This document shows positions 34,061 through 44,749 of a stretch of DNA of 64,000 nt, one piece after another (within the stretch, counting starts at the first letter, position 1; every line of letters begins with the position of its first letter). The notes beneath the pieces were generated by a model. The model ran no database searches. It was not told the DNA's origin and was given only the letters and a program-made list of their open reading frames with translations. Source of the stretch: Sciurus carolinensis (Eukaryota; Chordata; Mammalia; Rodentia; Sciuridae); contig NC_062227.1 of the NCBI RefSeq assembly GCF_902686445.1, forward strand, positions 19,109,678 through 19,173,677, read 5' to 3'. Both the position numbers and the translations under genes were made by a program.

Positions 34061-34303
34061 CTTATATTTCTCCCTTTCTTATTTTATATTCGAAGGGGGT
34101 GTTGTTCAGTCTGGCTACTTCCTGATGAATGGGGGTGGAGTCAGGGGCGGGGTGGGGGAATTGGGAGGAACATGGTCAAGAAGCCCCATAACAAGGCTGA
34201 AAAAGGGAAGGTTTCTTGGGGTGTGAGGTTGGTGAATGTCCCTTGTAGTGGCCTCAGGTGGAATGAGCCAGGCGTCCTGATGGGAGGGCTGCAGGAAGAA
34301 GGT

Positions 34304-34848
34304 CTATAGGTTGGTTACAATTCCCTCAACAGGTAGTGAGGTGTTCCCAAGAGGAGGCACTGGGCTCATCTGTTGCCAGTAGCTGATAATTCCTGAGGAG
34401 AAGCTGGTTAAAAGCCTGGTTAGAGATTTTACCCACTTGGTTTTGAAGGAACTTAATGATACAGGGTAGAAAGAGAAAGGTGAGAAAAACAATGGATAAT
34501 GGTCCTAGAATGGGCCATACCCATGTTAGAAGGGAAGACTGGAACCACAAGGAGAATGGGGAATTGGGGGGGATCTTTGTAGGTCTGCTGCCAAATTACA
34601 TAATTTGACGATATTTTGTTCCACTAGGCTGGATTCATTAATATAATAGCAACAGTCTTTTAGGAAGAGGCATGTTCCCCCTTTGTCTGCTGTCAGATCT
34701 ACTGCTAAGTGGTTCTACAAGGAGAAACTTGAGCAATAAATGTTATTCATTTTTGCAGGGATATCAGGGGGGCAGCAGATGCCTCTACTGCCTTTTGGAG
34801 TTGCTGTTCTAACTTTTGGTTGGCAGTGACTGCATAATTAATTCCTCT
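34304..34848 (-). pseudogene. env: Retroviral env, transmembrane (TM) subunit remnant
   Basis: On the minus strand the TM ectodomain and membrane anchor are recognisable. There is a heptad-rich zone ('ANQKLEQQLQKAVEAS', about 34,760-34,830), a region before the cysteine loop, the loop itself as C-LFLKD-CC followed by 'YYINES' (about 34,640-34,680), and a membrane segment around 'ILGPLSIVFLTFLFLPC' (34,450-34,515) with a short cytoplasmic tail. Class I TM proteins normally have CX6CC; here the spacing is five. Stops and frameshifts break the frame, and the SU half with its cleavage site is missing. In viruses this subunit mediates membrane fusion; this remnant cannot encode a working protein. 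Confidence 0.85.
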
Positions 34849-36370
34849 TGTTGGTATAACCTGTGTTTAGTAGAGATCTCTGTATTCTTGTGACTTAGAG
34901 CTAGATAATCATGCTAGCAAGCATAGATTAAGCCTACCTATGTAGTTTAGGAGGATCTGTAGACCTTAAACTGACTAAAAACTCCTGATTCTGGCAGTTT
35001 CTCTTGATAGTTAGCAGGTACATCTGCATAAGAATTTCTCTCTTGTAGCTTCCAATCTTTATTCTAGGGAGGTTAACACAAGTGTACATCTTAGGTTGCA
35101 TTTAACTATTGTTTCTCTTAAATGCCAAAGAATGGCTATATTTCAGTTTTAACTGTTTTGTTAGGTGTCTAAGATCAAGCTGGTCAAATTGACCTGTTAC
35201 TGGTTTTTTCTTGGCCTCTGAATTTAATTTCAATTTTTAAATTTGATCTTAACCATCCAGCAAGTTACTCTCACTAGTCATAAAGTAAGAGTGCTGGCCT
35301 TTAACTTCAGTGTCTATGACTTTACAGTTATTCAACCCCTTTTATCTAATTGGGGTTTACATTATCTGTCCTATCAGTGATGCCTTACCATTTCAAGTTA
35401 ATTTACAGTGTTTGCTCTTGAAGCAGTACTTCTGCAAAAATTAATCAGGCAAAAGTTAAAGTTTATAAGGAAAATACAAAATGGAATCACCAACAGTAAA
35501 ACATTCAGTTTGTGTACTAGGTATCCTGAATTCTGGATGAGTTATTAATTATATCCCCTGTTTGAGATCACAGTAATCTTTACAGTAAACATCCAACTTT
35601 TGAACACAACTTTAAATGAATTAAAGTCTGGCTTACTTTGTAGCCATTCTAACATGCAGCCAGTTGAGGCAGAGCCTTATATCAGATAAGGCAGGGCTTT
35701 TCACAAAACACAGATTTTGAAGATTAAGCATAGGTCAGATAGAACTCTATTCTCTGTTCTCTGATGGAATGTAGTTCTAAAGAGCTACATCAACAATCAT
35801 TATATATGTCTTATTATCAGGTTAAAGAGTATGTAAGCATTATTCTTTGTTTTCAGGAAAGTTACAGAGACTAGGACATCTATGTAACTCTTCACAGCTG
35901 CAAAGTGCAATGTTAGCAGCTCTGTGTAGCTTTCAAGGAAGTCCACTGTCCAAAGTTACTGTAAGGCAGGCAGGAACCAGAGAAGGGAACTGAGGAAACA
36001 CTGGTCATCTGGCAAAGGAATTCCTTTCCACCCGAGAGCTGTGTGCCTGAGATGAATGTCAGAACTGATAGGATTCCTGCACAGAGCCTTCCCAGAGAGG
36101 GTATTGCCACAGCAGCCAGGCATCTTGTGTCCCTGCACAGGAGCACACCCAGGTACTAGGTTACAGACTGTCTCATGTACATATAACCAACTTAGTTATA
36201 TGCAAACTTGTTGAAATTTGCCCTTTACTTACACAGACTTTCTTACCACTTACTTTGACCCTCATATATTCCATCACACAAGAACTTTCTTACTTAGAAA
36301 CATTCTTTTACTTTCTACTGAATACATTCCCATACTTAGAACCTTCTGTTTTTCTTCCCTATCTGGTGAG
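34848..36370 (-). repeat. Non-coding block shared with element A, in place of integrase and SU
   Basis: Aligns with 165-2650 from 'TTGGTATAACCTGTGTTTAG' at its left to 'AGAACCTTCTGTTTTTCTTC' at its right. It includes an LTR-type piece (about 35,690-36,160) that is the reverse complement of much of 12,930-13,440. Its left end abuts env TM and its right end lies just before the RNase H remnant, so it occupies the position of integrase and env SU. Confidence 0.78.
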
Positions 36371-36408
36371 CACTTTGTGGTGAAAAATTCACACTCCTTT
36401 CATATAGC

Positions 36409-38327
36409 TCAATATGAGTGAGCAATCAGGAAGGCATATTTGGAATCTGTGTAGATGTTGACCTGTTTACCTTTGGATAAAATTAGAGCCCTGAGCAGAG
36501 AAAAAAGTTCAGCCTTTTGGGAAGTAGTCCCTTCTGGAAGGCAATTGGCTTCCAGAACTGAGGCATTGGTGACATCTGCGTAAAGCGGCTCTTCGGTGTC
36601 CATCAGGACCCGGCACAGAACTGCCATCTACAAAATGGTTAGGTTAGGAGAGGGGAGTGGGTAATTGAAGAGGTCTTCATGAGGTGAATGTAGCATCTCT
36701 AGCACCTGTGGGAGTGGAAGGGATTTATGGTTTAAGAGGTTCTGCAGTTGATGGGTGGAAAACACAGTAACTGGTTGAAGTGGGGTGAATTTTAGAACTT
36801 CCTTAGTTAATTAAGCTGCTATCACTAGTGCTTAGAGACATGGTAGCCACCCACAAACTGTGGAATCAAGCTGCTTGGAGAGGTATGCCACAGGTCTGTG
36901 AGAAGGTCCAGTTGGTTGCATGAGGAGGCCAGTGGCAACACCCTGCTTTTCATCTGTGAAGAGGTGGAAAGGCCGGATAGGGTTGGGAAAAGAGAGCAGG
37001 GGAGGATATAAGAACATCCATGAGCTTGTTAAAAGAGTAAGCTATCATCTCAGGGGAGGTAAGGGGCTTATGTGGAATCTCCATTGCTGCCTGATATAGG
37101 GGTTTGGCAAGGAGTGCAAAATTAGGGACCCAGTGTCTGAAAAATCCAGTTAAACCCAGGAAGGAGAGACTGTAATCTGCTGTTTCTGGTGGCTGTATGT
37201 CACTCAGGGCTTGGATTCTGTCTGTTGTGAGCCTCTTAGAGGTAGGAGTGAGGAGTATGTACAAATATGTGACTGAAGGGGTGGTGAGCTGGGCTTTGGT
37301 TGGAGAGACTCAATAGTCTTGAGATCCCAGGAAGTTAAGGAGCTGGGCAGTGTGAGTCTGGGAGGCCTTGAGGATGGGCTGCATAGGAAGAGGCCATCCA
37401 CAAATTGTAGGAGTGTGCTAGTTCCCAAATCACAAGTAGTCAAATCCTGAGTAAGGTTTGCCCAAAAAGGTGAGGACTGTCCCAGAAGCCTTGGGGTAAA
37501 ACTGCCCATGTCAGCTGTTGAGACTAAAGGATGTAGGATCCTCCTATGTGAAGGCAAGGAGGTAATAGGAGTCAAGGTGGAGGGGAATGGTAAAGAACAC
37601 GTCTTTGAGATTCAGGACTGTGAAGTGTGTGGTAGAAGGGGGGATGTGGGAAAGGAGGGTGTAAGGGTTAGGAACCACTGGGTGAATAGGAATAACTGCC
37701 TTATTAATTAGACGGAGGTCCTGGACCAAGCAATAGGTTCCTGAGGGTTTACATACTTGCAGTATGGGGGTGTTATAAGGGGAGTCAGTAGGGATAAGGA
37801 GCCCCTCAGTAAGTAACTGGTCTATAATGTGTTTAAGTCCTTCCCTGTGAATATGGGAAATTGGGAACTGGGGATGTGAGGGAAACTTAGCTTGAGGTTT
37901 CAGTTGGGTAAGGACTGCTTGTGGTGGGAGGCTATGACTGACTCGGAAGTGTTCCAGACTTGGGGGTCAACCAGATCTGGGGCAATGGTAGGGTTGGTGG
38001 TGGGGAGCAGTGGAATATGTATGAACCAGAGATAAAAGAAGGTGACCACTAGCAGTGTGCCTGGGAAGAAGCTGTAGGGTGGATTCTAGGAGTTGGAGAA
38101 CATCTCTTCCTAGGAGGGGGACTGGATAGGAGGGAATAACTAGGAGTGTGTGTTGTACAAGGATGTCCCTCTAGGGAACAGGCTAATCTAGCTGTTCTGC
38201 TTGGGAAGGAGGGTTTTCCGTCAATTCCCATAACTGAAACCTGGGAAGGAAATAAAGGCTTAGAGTGGGCAGACAAGACAGAATAGGTGGCCCTCGTGTC
38301 CACAAGGAAAATTATGGACTTACCCAT
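36409..38327 (-). pseudogene. pol: Retroviral pro-pol remnant (protease, RT, RNase H)
   Basis: Minus-strand pieces in order. Protease at 38,327-38,049 has 'FLVDTRATYSVL', so the active-site DTG is DTR (codon 38,292-38,294). The RT fingers/palm at 37,729-37,544 read 'VQDLRLINKAVIPIHP' and 'HFTVLNLKDVFFTIPL'. The RT active site at about 37,390-37,405 reads 'LQFVDGLFLC', so the usual second Asp is Gly. The thumb/connection at 37,264-36,950 reads 'LSFLGLTGFFRHWVPNF'. 'FHLFTDEKQGVATGLL' (36,960) and 'YTDSKYAF' (36,430) belong to the connection and RNase H. Integrase is absent. At least five frame breaks and two lost catalytic positions make it inactive. The family is class I by these motifs. Confidence 0.9.
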
Positions 38328-38388
38328 TACCTGGAGCTTTTACCCTGGACCTGGCTAGGGTTATAGGGGTCCTACAGTCTGGGCTCCT

Positions 38389-39867
38389 TCAGTCTTCTGC
38401 GAATCCCAAAAGTTTATGGGAAGGGACTGCCTGACTGACCACACCTCTGCATAGAGATGCTGTGGAGGGACTGGCCATAGGGTAGTCACTCTTCCAGTGT
38501 CCTGCTTGTTTGCAGGTGGGACACGGCCTGTCGGGGGCTGTGGGTTTGGACATTGAGCCCAGTGACCTTTGCGTTTGCACTTGAAGCAAGACCCTGGCAG
38601 AGGTATTGCTGGTCCCCTTTGAAGCTCTCACTGGAGCCGCAGGCTTAGGGTTAGGGTTAGGGTTAGGGTTAGGGTTAGGGTTAGGGTTACCAAGGCTTGG
38701 GATTGGAGTGTCACCCTTTTCTGTAAATAAACTTGCCTGGCCAATTTGGCTGAGTTTTGGGGCATTACAGACTTTAAAGACCATTTTTCACCAGATCTCG
38801 GATAGGGGTTTGAAGGTCCTTCTCAGCTCGCTTGAGCTTTTTCTTATATCAGGGCTGATTGAAAAATGAAGTGGGTTGCTAGCACTGTAGCGCCAGAAGG
38901 AGATTCAGGGTCCAGTTTAGTATATCTAGTAATGGCCTCTGTAAGGCAGTTAAGAAACAGAGCTGGATTCTCATCTGTATTCTGGGTAATTTCCCTCAGT
39001 TTATCAAAGTTTACCACCTTATTGGAGACTGCTTGCATGCCTGCTATGAGGTATTGGATCATGTAAGCACAGTGACGGTGGCCCTGCTGGCCTTCCTGAT
39101 AGTTCCAGCTTGGTTCAGTTATTGGAACCTGCTCCTGTGGGTAAAGTTATGTCTGTTAAATGGGCTTGGTCAGCGTGGTCCTGTGCTACCTGTTGGATAC
39201 TGGGAGTGGAAGAAAGGATATTAAGACTATAAGTTTGGGAAAGATACTCAAATTCCTTAATATAAGTAGAGGAATCAGCACAGAAAAAGACCCTAAACGA
39301 GAATGGAACTTAGATTCGCATGACCCCTTTGCACTAGCTATTTCCCAGAGAGGATAAAGAAGCTCTGGGTTAGGCAGTGGGAGAGTCTGATAAAGTTGCG
39401 TGTTAGTGCTGACAGGGGAGGAGAGAACAGACTAGGCAGAGAGACATTCTGAAGAAGGAGGTGGGAGGGGAAGTGGGAGGGCTCCGAGGAGGGAGGGGAG
39501 AAGAGTTGCATCCGTGGGAGAAGGGAGCGGGTTTTCGGCTGCAGGAGGACAGTAAGAGGAGTCCTGTCCAGAGCATGGAGGCGGGCAGGGTTTGGGACCA
39601 CTCAGGGGAGGAGAATGTGGGTGGTGGAGCAGGTAGAAGGAGGGAGCGGGCCGAGTGCCAATTCCAAAAAGAAGCTTGCGAATGGATGCGAGTGCCTTTT
39701 GGTGGCCATTTTGAGCCATTATCTAGAATATATTGAGGCCAAGCCACGGTTGAATAAAAAACTAGCCACTTACTGCTTAAGTCTTTGGAAAGTCCCAGTT
39801 TAGTAAGATTATGGTGGATACACCCCAAAGGAATTTGGGGGTCTAGTGAGCTCCCGGTATTTCCCAT
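38389..39867 (-). pseudogene. gag: Retroviral gag remnant (matrix, proline-rich, capsid, nucleocapsid)
   Basis: The likely start at 39,867 gives MGNTGSS, an N-terminal Gly suitable for myristoylation, then a matrix-like 'LTKLGLSKDLSSKWLVFYSTVAWPQY'. A Pro-rich stretch follows (39,640-39,430, read in shifted frames). The capsid C-terminal domain with a major-homology-like stretch is at 39,062-38,844 ('DENPALFLNCLTEAITRYT'). A linker then contains an Asn-Pro repeat encoded by the telomere-like run (38,645-38,689). The nucleocapsid has one zinc knuckle, 'CPTCKQAGHWKSDY', in which the last Cys is Tyr (codon 38,482-38,484). Frameshifts split it into at least four pieces. Gag would build the viral core; this copy cannot. 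Confidence 0.88.
38645..38689. repeat. Interstitial telomeric repeat: seven perfect TTAGGG units inside gag
   Basis: TTAGGG units at 38,645-38,686 plus TTA, with no mismatch. On the minus (coding) strand it reads as alternating Asn-Pro codons in the linker between capsid and nucleocapsid. Six-base units keep the gag frame at any copy number. Confidence 0.97.
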
Positions 39868-40146
39868 TAGCTATCCAATTTCACCCAGACAGGTGTGCCA
39901 CAATCAGAAAAGGTGTCCCAGTTCTGACTCCTGCATACCAGAGAACGGTGGGTGGGCCAAAAATCAAGACTTCTCTCAACTTTCAGGGGCCCAAAAATGG
40001 AAAAACGGTGGGCTGGCTGGAGGCTGGAATGTCTTCACAACAACCAGAGCCCAAATGGAGCAGAGGCCTGTGGGGTGCCCACAGACCAGACCTCCTGTGG
40101 AATGGAGGGTACAAATTGGAAAGGTGTATGGGGAAAAACCCAGGAA

Positions 40147-40152
40147 ACTTAC
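40147..40152 (-). promoter_or_regulatory. Candidate leader splice donor of element B
   Basis: The minus strand reads GCGTGGTAAGTTTCC, a good 5' splice site about 125 nt downstream of the primer site and upstream of gag. It would allow spliced env RNA. Confidence 0.45.
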
Positions 40153-40276
40153 CACGCTTTGAAGCGGGATGTACCAAATGGAGTAGAGCTGAGGCGGGAT
40201 GGATTGGAATCTCCTGGTTCTTCTGAGGAGGGAGTGGGTCTCAACCCCTAGTGGGGGAGCCCGAAACACCCCCCCC

Positions 40277-40294
40277 CTCCCGATTTCAGCACCA
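40277..40294 (-). promoter_or_regulatory. Primer-binding site, closest to tRNA-Phe
   Basis: The minus strand reads TGGTGCTGAAATCGGGAG, two bases inside the LTR end. It is closest to the tRNA-Phe primer complement TGGTGCCGAAACCCGGGA, from which it differs by two substitutions and one missing base. Phe primers are known for the ERV-F group. The identification is tentative because of the changes. Confidence 0.6.
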
Positions 40295-40296
40295 AA

Positions 40297-40679
40297 TGTA
40301 AGCTCGGATGGGCTTGGCAGGGCTCAACAGTGGGACCAAAATGTTAAACTCAGCGGGCTTGGCGGGCACAGTTAGCAGCCAAATAAAATGTGACAGAAAA
40401 GTGGCCGAAGCAAGCTTTTATTGGAATTGGCTCTTGGGTGAAATTCCCACACCCCTGGGGGTATAGGGACCCGGAGAAAAATCTCACGTGGTCCTGGCTG
40501 CCCAGGGTTTTTATAGACTAGGATGGGAGGGGGTCCTGTTGAGTGACAGTTGGGTGTCAAGGGTCAGTGGAACTTTCCATCCACCTTGCTGCAAACTTTT
40601 CTGGTCACCTTTGGTGGGCTGGTCTTTGTTCTAGCTGCTCAGCTGTGCCCCCTACAGTCGCCTAATTTCTGACCTAACA
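40297..40679 (-). mobile_element. 5' LTR of element B (383 bp)
   Basis: On the minus strand it begins TGTTAGGTCAG and ends CGAGCTTACA, directly before TT and the primer site. TATAAAAA lies at 40,508-40,515 and AATAAA at 40,417-40,422, giving a normal U3-R-U5 order. No second copy is present in the window. Confidence 0.88.
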
Positions 40680-42339
40680 GGCACCTGTGAGAGCACTGGC
40701 CTCAACAGGTAGCTTAGAGTATTGCTGAGAAGTGGACCCTTGTACCTGAAGTGGAAAGGAAGTTCCAGGATCCATGTTTCTACTCAAAGCTGGCTCCCTC
40801 AGTTCCAGGGTCAGGCCTGGACTTCTGTGCTGATAAAACCCCTGTAAAATTCTGTTCCCTGACCTTGGGGCTTGGGCAGGGTTGAAGTCTGGGCAGGATC
40901 ATGTGGTTGTGCTAGCATGGTTGTGTGATGACACCTGGTGGTGGAAGAGTAATGCATTTTTTTATAAGATAGACCCTGAAACTATCAGAAAGTGCAGGGG
41001 TGTCTCTAAGGTGATAGGCAGAGCTCAGGACCCAGACAGGCTCAGGTAACTTTCAGTGCTGTCACCTATAACCAGGATAGAGATAAGGAAGCTGGGAAAC
41101 ACGTTTCATATAGAAAAATGAAGCTACTGGTGATTTCAATTGTCCTGTTAGCTACAATGTCACTTGTAAAGGAGTTTTCAAAATGCTAAGAAACAACTAC
41201 TGAATATGTGATAACTGCTATTTAATTTAGAAGATATGGTGCTCTTCATTGGGTGAATTACAAAAGCCTCAACCATCCTGTTGTGGGGGAGGTCATATGA
41301 TTTTATGCATTAAACACACACACAAGAAACAAATCTGAGTCTGTTTGGTGAGGTGATAGCTGAGTTTGAGAGGGTCAGTGACTTTTGCAGATTCACTCAC
41401 ATTTTGACAGAGGCAGAGTCTCACACAGTACTTTTCACAGTCTTTCACAGTCTCAAAAGCAAAGAAGTTTTATTAAGAAACTGCAAACCACATCCAATGA
41501 TACTTTTTAATAAATTGTAACTTCAAAGCACCCTGTCCCTTGCTGTGGGCATTCTGAGGAATTCTCTAATTCAACGGATAGACAATAGATATAGGATTCA
41601 GCCTGAGTCTTTTTTTCCCTTATTAGGTTAATTTAAAAAATAATGTTACCCTTTGGAATATTTTCATCAACTGTTTTCAGTTTTTTGTCTATTTTGTTAA
41701 TCATTTGCAGCATCTATTTCCTGCCACTCCGACATTTGACACAGCTCTGTTGGAGTAGAGGATTCAACACTTGACACGGTCTGTTGGAATAAAGGACTCA
41801 ACACTTGACATGGTTCTGTTGATCATCTTCCCTCTTGCGGACCATAGGCATGGCGTGTCTCCATGTGTAGTTGCTTTGAATGTTAATAATCAATATATCA
41901 TTAGAAACTTATTGGAAAAATATTGGGAAGGTTTTACTATATTGGGACACAAAATAGTGCACAATGAAAATTTAGCAGTAATACATAGATAAAATATATG
42001 AAAGTAAACAATTGTAGCTGTGTTCAAGTTAAAAGGAGACTGTGATTGCTTTAGTATAATAATAGATGGATAAAGAGGCATTCCTCTGAGCTTGGATGCA
42101 GTGTTCAGCCTTTGTTCCTTTCTCAGTTTCAATAGTTGATTCTAGAGATACTTTACATAATAAAAACATTTAGGTTAGTCATAAATATAATTTGTGCTTT
42201 TCCTATGTTTAGTCTAATTCTTTAAGAATCAGAATAAGATTGTAGTCTGCCATTATATGAAATTAGAATAGACTAAATATTAATTATAAGTTGATTTCTT
42301 TGCCCTTTAATAATAGTAAAAACTTTCCACTGTTAAACA
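40680..42339. other. Unclassified sequence
   Basis: No repeat I can name. A short signal-peptide-like frame at 41,118-41,189 is reported separately. The frame at 41,771-41,992 has no family features. Confidence 0.3.
41118..41189 (+). other. 23-codon signal-peptide-like frame (doubtful)
   Basis: ATG at 41,118 opens a frame reading MKLLVISIVLLATMSLV, then six residues and a stop at 41,187-41,189. Lys-2 followed by a Leu/Ile/Val-rich core looks like a secretory signal exon. A TTTTTTTATAAGA stretch lies about 155 bp upstream. There is no GT splice donor before the stop, and I recognise no family. Chance or a dead exon is more likely than a gene. Confidence 0.15.
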
Positions 42340-42700
42340 CTGGAGTTCATGGTGGGGGTGGTTTCTCAGAAAATCTAGTAATGTGCTTTTTCTGAAGGTT
42401 AAAGACTGGCAGATCATGGTGCCCTCAGTTTAGCTGGGAGACAAGGTTGTTTTAATCTAGCTGGGAAATAAGGTTGTTTTGGTCTGACTGTCATACAGAG
42501 AGAATGTGTACTTTGGGAAGAAGCATAGATTGTACTTTTGAAGGTTTTTCTTGTTTTAAACTAACCAAAAATGATATAATCATTACAGAAGAAAAATATC
42601 TGTAAAAAGGCTGGCAGAAAAAATAAAGACAGATTCAGCCTCAGAACATTTGGTGTCTCTGTGTGCTGTTTCTCCACCACGCCAACGCCTCCCATCCACC
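42340..42700 (+). mobile_element. Possible LTR
   Basis: AATAAA at 42,622-42,627 is followed by GACAGATTCAGCC and 'TTTGGTGTCTCTGTGTGCTG', the layout of an LTR R/U5. The edges are uncertain. 42,700-42,978 is AT-rich without a recognised feature. Confidence 0.4.
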
Positions 42701-42978
42701 TAAGACTCCCGACCCCTGCTAGGGATGGACCCTGGCAATCATTTAAATCAATTGGAATAGAGTTTACCCAATGAAAAGGGTGGGGAGAAGCTTTATATTA
42801 TATTACATAAAACATAATAATGCACATTTATAATTTAAATAAAATACTAATAAAATGGTTATAAAAGGGAAGTAATAGGAAATTAATAAAAAGATCTAAC
42901 TGAAGCTTAATGCAATATGAAAACAGATTAAATGCATTATATTTAAATTGGGGAATGAGTAAAGAGCTCACCTGGGAT

Positions 42979-43502
42979 GATAACTGGTGGCTGACCTGGA
43001 GGCTTACCAAAAGAGAGCAAGGGTCACAAAGGCTGAGATCTGATCTCCCTTATAGCTCCCATTTTCCCATGGGAAAGACCACTTAAAGGTAGCCTGCCTG
43101 CCAGTGTTAGACTCAGAAATGGTCATGGGGGCTTAAACCAAATGACTCTGCAGTCATTTCCCCACCTCCCAACTTCTTGTCAGTCTGTGAACATCCTAGC
43201 TAGCTATTGGTTCATCAGTCAGCTTGCAAGTATCCTTCTCCATTATTGGTCCCATTAACCCATGGAATTCCACTGCTTAAGGATAGCTCCCCACCATTTT
43301 CTTCTCTTCTTCTCCTCACATTCATGCTTTCTCTCTTTTACTCACTTTCTTTCTCTCTCCTCCTCACTTTTCACACTCTCTCTTGCATGTGCTCTCTCTC
43401 TTTTCCTCTCATTTTCTCTCTTACCCTTCAGGGAGATACTGTTTGCTTAATAAACACTCTTATGTGAGTTTCTGTGTCCAGAGTGGTTTCTGGGTTCTTA
43501 CA
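42979..43502 (+). mobile_element. Solo LTR with pyrimidine-rich R region
   Basis: Ends AATAAA (43,449-43,454), 'CACTCTTATGTGAGTTTCTG', then GGTTTCTGGGTTCTTACA at 43,502, a typical class I LTR end. The stretch before the poly(A) signal is dense in TCTCTC. The left edge (TGATAACTGG) is a guess. Confidence 0.6.
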
Positions 43503-43625
43503 GTTTAGATATGAGGTGTTTCCCACAAGTTCATGTGTGAGATGATGCAAGAAGGTTCATAGGTAAAATGATTATATGATGAAAGTTGTAATCCAATCAG
43601 TGGATTAATCTACTTATGTTGAAGT
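43503..43625 (+). mobile_element. MaLR-like LTR fragment
   Basis: 'GATATGAGGTGTTTCCCACA', 'TGATGCAAGAAGGTTCATAG' and 'CCAATCAGTGGATTAATC' match the 5' part of the LTR family at 14,607. Right of it, 43,626-44,144, I recognise nothing. Confidence 0.65.
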
Positions 43626-44144
43626 AGGACAGAAAAGGCTGGACCCCCAAGGAATTTTCAGGATCAGGTTTGTTGACTGCAAAGTTCACAGGTGGCTCTC
43701 ACCTAGGAATTCTACATCTGAACAAAGATTTTGGAAATTCTTTGAACTTTATACCCAGTGGGGGAGGTGTTTTGAGGTTCATATGACAAGTGCTCTCTGT
43801 TCCATTCCCTAGACTAGACAAAGTTTCACAAGTTTTTACCAAGAAAACAGAGATAATATCTTTTTGTACAAGTTTGCAGTCTAACTATGTTACATTTTTT
43901 GTGTGCAAACATGGCATTTACAAGAAAGAGAAAACTACCAACCACAATAACCTCTGCAGACATCCTGCTGAACTGACTAGAGGAGAACTTAATTATGGCA
44001 AGGGTCTTTTGGATAGGGGTATCTGGTCTGGTCTGCTTCATTCTCCCTTTGATGATCATTATTTAGTTATTTAAATCAAAGATCATCATCATTCTTTTGG
44101 CTTAAAGCTTTATATAATTCCAAAACCTTTGTTGTTGTCCATTT

Positions 44145-44252
44145 TTATTTCTTTTTTTTTTTTTTTTTTTTTTTTGTGGTACTGGGGATCGAACTCAGGG
44201 CCTTGTGCTTGCGAGGCAAGTACTCTACCAGCCGAGCTATCTCCCCAGCCCA
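44145..44252 (-). mobile_element. ID-type SINE, antisense, well preserved
   Basis: Poly-T (about 23) then 'GTGGTACTGGGGATCGAACT', 'AGGGCCTTGTGCTTGCGAGG' and 'GAGCTATCTCCCCAGCCC'. It is one of the youngest-looking SINEs in the window, with nearly intact A and B boxes on the minus strand. Confidence 0.92.
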
Positions 44253-44749
44253 TTTTTATTTCTTTAAATAGCTAGTTCTAATGTAAAGGGGAGCCAACAT
44301 GGGAGCAATAAACAGGTTAACAGCAGAATACCTACTAGGCCAATTAATTTTTGAAATCCATCAAAAGTTGAAAACTATCCTCCAAATAGTGAGATTGGAT
44401 CCCAAATTTTAATGTCTTTCTGGGTTTGAACTGACACATTGCTAGTTTTCTGATATTGCTGGCTGTCTTTAACTGCCTGTTCATTGTCATCTATTTGGAT
44501 GTAACACTCTGAACACTTGAACTTTTCATATATTTCCCTTTCCTCAACTAGTAGGTAATCTAATGCCAAGCAGTTTTGATAGCTGCTTGTGTCTGAATCT
44601 GTTGTGTGATCACACAAACATGTGCAAATTTAGTTACTAAGTGAGACAATGGATGTTAGCTTTATTACAGTTCACAGTATATCTGTATTTAAAATGTCAT
44701 CTAGTACACCTTAAAATAAAAAAAATAGTAAATTATACCCCAATTAGCC
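44253..44749. other. Unclassified AT-rich sequence
   Basis: No gene or repeat recognised. The minus frame at 44,375-44,617 has no family features. Confidence 0.3.

Larger units (their letters stand above)
33651..40679 (-). mobile_element. Element B: mosaic endogenous retrovirus (7.0 kb)
   Basis: Read on the minus strand: 5' LTR (40,679-40,297), primer site, leader with splice donor, gag, protease, RT, RNase H, then a 1.5-kb non-coding block shared with element A, the env TM portion, a purine tract and an LTR (about 34,060-33,651). The two LTRs are unrelated in sequence, and integrase plus env SU are absent. It is therefore a recombinant or compound structure and not a simple provirus. Class I (gammaretrovirus-like) is inferred from the gag, pol and env TM features and LTR sizes. 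Confidence 0.85.

Noticed and set aside
38645..38689. Chromosome end or telomere
   Set aside because: Only seven units, flanked on both sides by continuous gag sequence; it is interstitial.
44145..44252. tRNA gene
   Set aside because: A and B box-like sequences are present, but this is an ID SINE with a poly(A) tail, not a cloverleaf-forming tRNA gene. The same applies to the other ID elements.
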